Of a DNA stretch of 8,036 bases, positions 5,325-8,036 are shown one piece after another. The stretch is from Bacteroidota bacterium (GTDB lineage Bacteria; Bacteroidota; Bacteroidia; Bacteroidales; VadinHA17), in NCBI GenBank assembly GCA_021816545.1, contig JAKAXP010000104.1:1-8036 (forward strand), read 5' to 3'. Numbering within the stretch: the stretch's first letter is position 1; every line of letters starts with the position of its first letter. The translations under genes were made by a program, and so were the position numbers. A model generated the notes under the pieces. It was not told the DNA's origin and did not search any database. It saw nothing but the letters and a program-made list of their open reading frames with translations.

Positions 5325-7694
5325 ATGAAAATGACAGAGAGAGTAATGAGGCTCAGGGAACAGAGCCTTAATGCAACAGAGACGATCACCGCCGAGAGGG
5401 CGCAGCTCATAACCAGGTTTTATTCAAGCCGCGAGGCACAGGGACTTTCGGCTCCTGTCCTCAGGGCACGTACTTTTGAATATCTTCTGAGGAATAAGGC
5501 TATCTGCATCAATGAGGGTGAGCTCATCGTGGGCGAAAGAGGCCCGGCACCAAAGGCCACACCAACATATCCGGAGATCAGCCTTCATTCGATCCAGGAT
5601 CTGGAGATCCTCGACAGCCGTGAAAAGGTTTATTTCAAGGTGAGTGACGAGGTAAAGAAGATTTACAGTGAGGAGATAATCCCCTACTGGAAGGGCCGGA
5701 GCAACCGTGACCGCATCATGGAGAGGATGACCCCGGAATGGCTCGCAGCATATAAGGCAGGCATCTTTACCGAGTTCCAGGAACAGCGTGCCCCGGGTCA
5801 CACCGTGCTGGGATACAAGATGTTCCGCACCGGCTTCCTCGATCTGAAGAAGGAGATTGCCGCTGCTGCCGCTGCACTCGATTTCCGCAATGACCCGCAG
5901 GCATACGAGCGGGGTGAAGAACTTAAGGCGATGGATATTGCCTGTGATGCAATCATAATGTATGCCGGCAGGCATGCAGAGAAGATTGAATCCATGGCCT
6001 CCGAGGAGAAGGATCCTGCAAGGAAGGCTGAGCTTAAGAAGATGGCTGCCGTATGCCGCCGCGTCCCGGCTCATGCGCCTGAAACATTCCATGAGATGCT
6101 TCAGCATTACTGGTTCATCCACCTCGGAGTAGTCACTGAACTGAACCCCTGGGATTCGTTTAATCCGGGGCGTCTCGACCAGCACCTGTGGCCTGTATAC
6201 AAAAAGGAAGTCGAAGGGGGAACCCTTTCTCCGGATTCAGCATATGAACTTCTCGGATGCTTCTGGGTGAAATTCAATAACCACCCGTCACCGCCCAAGA
6301 TGGGAGTCACTGCCCAGGAGAGCAATACCTACACAGACTTCTGCCTGATAAACCTGGGCGGTGTGAAGCCAGACGGAACCGATGCTGTCAACCCCATGTC
6401 ATATATACTCCTTGATGTGATACAGGATATGCGGATTCTGCAACCCAGTTCAATGGTGCAGGTAAGCCGCAAGAATCCTGACTCATTCGTTCACAAGGCA
6501 CTGGATATCATCAAGACAGGGTTCGGACAACCATCCGTCTTCAATACCGAGGCTATCATCCAGGAACTGCTGAGGCAGGGCAAGAGCATCATTGATGCGC
6601 GCAACGGAGGCGCTTCGGGGTGCGTTGAGACAGGCGCCTTCGGTACCGAGTGCTACTGGCTTACCGGGTACTTCAACCTGGTTAAGATACTGGAGGTCAC
6701 GCTGAACAACGGATTCGACCCCCGTACCGGTGTGCAGGTCGGACCTAAAACCGGAGATCCTTCCACATTCAGCACCTTTGAAGAGTTCATGCTTGCATAC
6801 AGGGAACAGGTCAGCTACTTTGCCGATGTCAAGATCAGGGGCAACAATGTCATTGAAAAGACTTTTGCCATACACCTTCCGGTCCCATTCCTCTCACTCC
6901 TCCTTGAGGACTGCATCGCCAACGGCAAGGACTACAATGCCGGCGGAGCAAGGTACAACACAACCTATATACAGGGTGTGGGACTCGGGAGCATCACTGA
7001 CATACTCACCTCAATCAGGTTCAATATCTATGAGAGGAAGCGGTTCACATGGAACGAAATGCTTTCTGCCCTGAAGAACAACTTCGAGGGAGCCGAGCAG
7101 ATGCAGTATGACATGATCTACAACACCCCGAAGTACGGCAATGATGATGACTATGCCGATGCACAGGCTGTATCGGTGTTTGAATTCTTCCATGATGCCG
7201 TCAGCGGCAAACCCACACCGAGGGGAGGGATACACCGCATCAACATGCTCCCGACGACATCGCATGTATACTTCGGCAATGTCACCGGTGCGACACCTGA
7301 CGGACGCAAGGCATGGGTGCCTCTCTCCGAAGGTATTTCGCCCTTCCAGGGCGTTGACCGCCAGGGACCTACAGCCGTCATTAAGTCAGCTTCAAAGATT
7401 GATCACCTCAGGACAGGGGGTACCCTGCTGAACCAGAAGTTCTCACCTGAGTTCTTCGAGGACGAAGGGAGCTACCAGAAACTTACGGCTCTGATCAGAA
7501 GCTACTTCAGCCTCGACGGGCACCATATACAGTTCAACGTTGTCAATGCTGAAACTCTCCGTGATGCACAGAAGCATCCGGAACTGTACCGTGACCTGAT
7601 TGTCCGCGTGGCAGGCTACAGCGATTACTTCAACGATCTCGGGGAAGATCTTCAGAACGAAATCATCCGCCGTACCGAGCACCAGGATTTCTGA
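5325..7694 (+). CDS. hypD: Glycyl radical enzyme, probable trans-4-hydroxy-L-proline dehydratase
   Basis: A 789-residue cytoplasmic enzyme. The PFL-type barrel fills most of the chain and carries the thiyl cysteine C433 in GGASGCVETG. The C-terminal glycyl radical domain carries G764 in RVAGYSDYF. In C. difficile HypD the active-site residues, as I recall them, are F152, H160, D278, S334, F340, C434, E436, Y450, T645 and G765. This protein has F151, H159, D277, S333, F339, C433, E435, Y449, T644 and G764: all present, all shifted by one. The family removes water from trans-4-hydroxy-L-proline to give (S)-1-pyrroline-5-carboxylate, which P5C reductase can convert to proline. No reductase gene is in the window. 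The gene follows its activase and ends at a strong terminator. A close relative acting on another hydroxyproline isomer cannot be excluded. The length and lack of net insertions argue against choline, glycerol or arylacetate enzymes. Confidence 0.88.
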   Translation: MKMTERVMRLREQSLNATETITAERAQLITRFYSSREAQGLSAPVLRARTFEYLLRNKAICINEGELIVGERGPAPKATPTYPEISLHSIQDLEILDSREKVYFKVSDEVKKIYSEEIIPYWKGRSNRDRIMERMTPEWLAAYKAGIFTEFQEQRAPGHTVLGYKMFRTGFLDLKKEIAAAAAALDFRNDPQAYERGEELKAMDIACDAIIMYAGRHAEKIESMASEEKDPARKAELKKMAAVCRRVPAHAPETFHEMLQHYWFIHLGVVTELNPWDSFNPGRLDQHLWPVYKKEVEGGTLSPDSAYELLGCFWVKFNNHPSPPKMGVTAQESNTYTDFCLINLGGVKPDGTDAVNPMSYILLDVIQDMRILQPSSMVQVSRKNPDSFVHKALDIIKTGFGQPSVFNTEAIIQELLRQGKSIIDARNGGASGCVETGAFGTECYWLTGYFNLVKILEVTLNNGFDPRTGVQVGPKTGDPSTFSTFEEFMLAYREQVSYFADVKIRGNNVIEKTFAIHLPVPFLSLLLEDCIANGKDYNAGGARYNTTYIQGVGLGSITDILTSIRFNIYERKRFTWNEMLSALKNNFEGAEQMQYDMIYNTPKYGNDDDYADAQAVSVFEFFHDAVSGKPTPRGGIHRINMLPTTSHVYFGNVTGATPDGRKAWVPLSEGISPFQGVDRQGPTAVIKSASKIDHLRTGGTLLNQKFSPEFFEDEGSYQKLTALIRSYFSLDGHHIQFNVVNAETLRDAQKHPELYRDLIVRVAGYSDYFNDLGEDLQNEIIRRTEHQDF

Positions 7695-7728
7695 CGGATT
7701 TGTACGCAGGATCTGCGTTACCTTAACG

Positions 7729-7773
7729 AAAAGCAACAGGAAACCAAATTTTACCGGTTTTCTGTTGCTTTTT
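7729..7773 (+). terminator. Strong intrinsic terminator of the activase-hypD operon
   Basis: AAAAGCAACAGGAAACC (7729-7745) pairs with GGTTTTCTGTTGCTTTT (7756-7772): a 17-bp stem with a single G-T pair and a 10-nt loop, ending in TTTTT (7769-7773). It starts 34 nt after the hypD stop. The A-run on the left side would let it act in the other direction too, but no convergent gene is present here. Confidence 0.9.
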
Positions 7774-7796
7774 CGCTAAATTATTGCTATATTTTG
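7765..7796 (+). promoter_or_regulatory. Weak candidate promoter for the cytidylate kinase-like gene
   Basis: TTG (7765-7767), inside the terminator stem, is followed after 20 bp by TATATTTTG (7788-7796), which is TAnnTTTG with one extra base. Location and spacing fit; the -7 element does not match exactly. The leader to GTG 7864 would be about 60 nt. Confidence 0.28.
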
Positions 7797-7808
7797 TAAG
7801 ATTTAACA

Positions 7809-7847
7809 GTTGCAGCTGCCCTGCCTTGCAGGAATATAGCCTGCAAC
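7809..7847. repeat. Cluster of TTGCAG inverted repeats in the leader of the last gene
   Basis: TTGCAGG (7826-7832) and CCTGCAA (7840-7846) form a perfect 7-bp inverted repeat with a 7-nt gap. GTTGCAG (7809-7815) is also a perfect inverse of CTGCAAC (7841-7847), so it competes for the same arm. GCAGCTGC (7812-7819) is an 8-bp palindrome. They could be a protein-binding site or a leader RNA structure; the sequence does not say which. Confidence 0.4.
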
Positions 7848-7863
7848 ACCTAAAGCCTTGGCC

Positions 7864-8036
7864 GTGAAGAAGATATTTGACTATTTCGACACCCGCTACA
7901 GGGCTGAAATGCTTGGGAGGGCCGCTGACCAGACAGGCCCCGTAATTACAATATCACGTCTTACCGGTTGTGACGGCCGCGAGGTGGCTGCGGAGCTGGT
8001 TGCGCAATTGAATCTCCGGTATAACACAAACAGGTG
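7864..8036 (+). CDS. Cytidylate kinase-like protein, N-terminal fragment
   Basis: Open from GTG 7864 to the right edge (57 codons), so only the N-terminus is visible. After a leader helix (VKKIFDYFDTRYRAEMLGRA) comes GPVITISRLTGCDGREVAAE, which has the beta strand and degenerate phosphate-binding loop of the cytidylate kinase-like family (Cytidylate_kin2), where SRxxGxxGxxIA replaces a classic Walker A. These proteins are about 200 residues and are presumed nucleotide-binding; their true substrate is mostly unknown. The start is uncertain: TTG 7858 is also in frame, a stop codon at 7837-7839 bounds the frame, and there is no in-frame ATG before the family region begins. It follows the hypD terminator and so is probably a separate unit unrelated to hydroxyproline use. 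Confidence 0.7.
   Translation, partial: MKKIFDYFDTRYRAEMLGRAADQTGPVITISRLTGCDGREVAAELVAQLNLRYNTNR

Noticed and set aside
5424..6185. 253-codon frame on the minus strand inside hypD
   Set aside because: It is antisense to a highly conserved enzyme, has no recognisable domain and arises from the codon bias of the plus-strand gene.

Overview
The window looks like chromosomal DNA of an anaerobic member of the Bacteroidota, probably Bacteroidales. This is inferred from several things. Promoter-like elements fit the Bacteroidota pattern (TTTG, about 20 bp, then TAnnTTTG). Most starts lack a clear Shine-Dalgarno sequence. The carboxyltransferase is of a type I associate with Bacteroidales, and a cytidylate kinase-like gene sits at the right edge. 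The glycyl radical enzyme implies anaerobic metabolism, because such enzymes are destroyed by oxygen. GC content appears close to 50%. No mobile element, CRISPR array, tRNA or rRNA was seen.

Layout. Three genes lie on the minus strand in the left half. The first is a lipoprotein of the M3 zinc metallopeptidase family (Dcp/oligopeptidase type), cut by the left edge just after its active site (1-1560). The second is a 580-residue oxaloacetate decarboxylase alpha/pyruvate carboxylase B-type carboxyltransferase with a C-terminal carrier-like domain (1667-3409). The third is a small exported protein of unknown family (3616-4074), followed by a clear intrinsic terminator at 3511-3544. A 418-bp divergent intergenic region (4075-4492) separates these from the plus-strand genes. 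It holds a good Bacteroidota-type promoter, an inverted repeat overlapping that promoter, and a leader of about 160 nt that can form alternative hairpins.

The plus-strand operon encodes a radical-SAM glycyl radical enzyme activase (4493-5293) and its partner glycyl radical enzyme (5325-7694). It ends at a strong intrinsic terminator (7729-7773). The enzyme is 789 residues long, with active-site Cys433 and radical-bearing Gly764. Every active-site residue I can recall for Clostridioides difficile trans-4-hydroxy-L-proline dehydratase (HypD) is present at a constant offset of one position, so I call it HypD. The activase would install the glycyl radical. HypD would then dehydrate trans-4-hydroxy-L-proline to (S)-1-pyrroline-5-carboxylate, which a P5C reductase encoded elsewhere could turn into proline. 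A cytidylate kinase-like gene begins at 7864 and runs off the right edge.

Three points stand out. The activase has only its three radical-SAM cysteines and lacks the ferredoxin-like insert usual outside the pyruvate formate-lyase activases. The carrier domain of the carboxyltransferase has VGKS where the biotin motif AMKM is expected. The leader of the hypD operon carries repeats and mutually exclusive hairpins that suggest regulation. None of this proves a new system; the genes belong to known families with unusual details.
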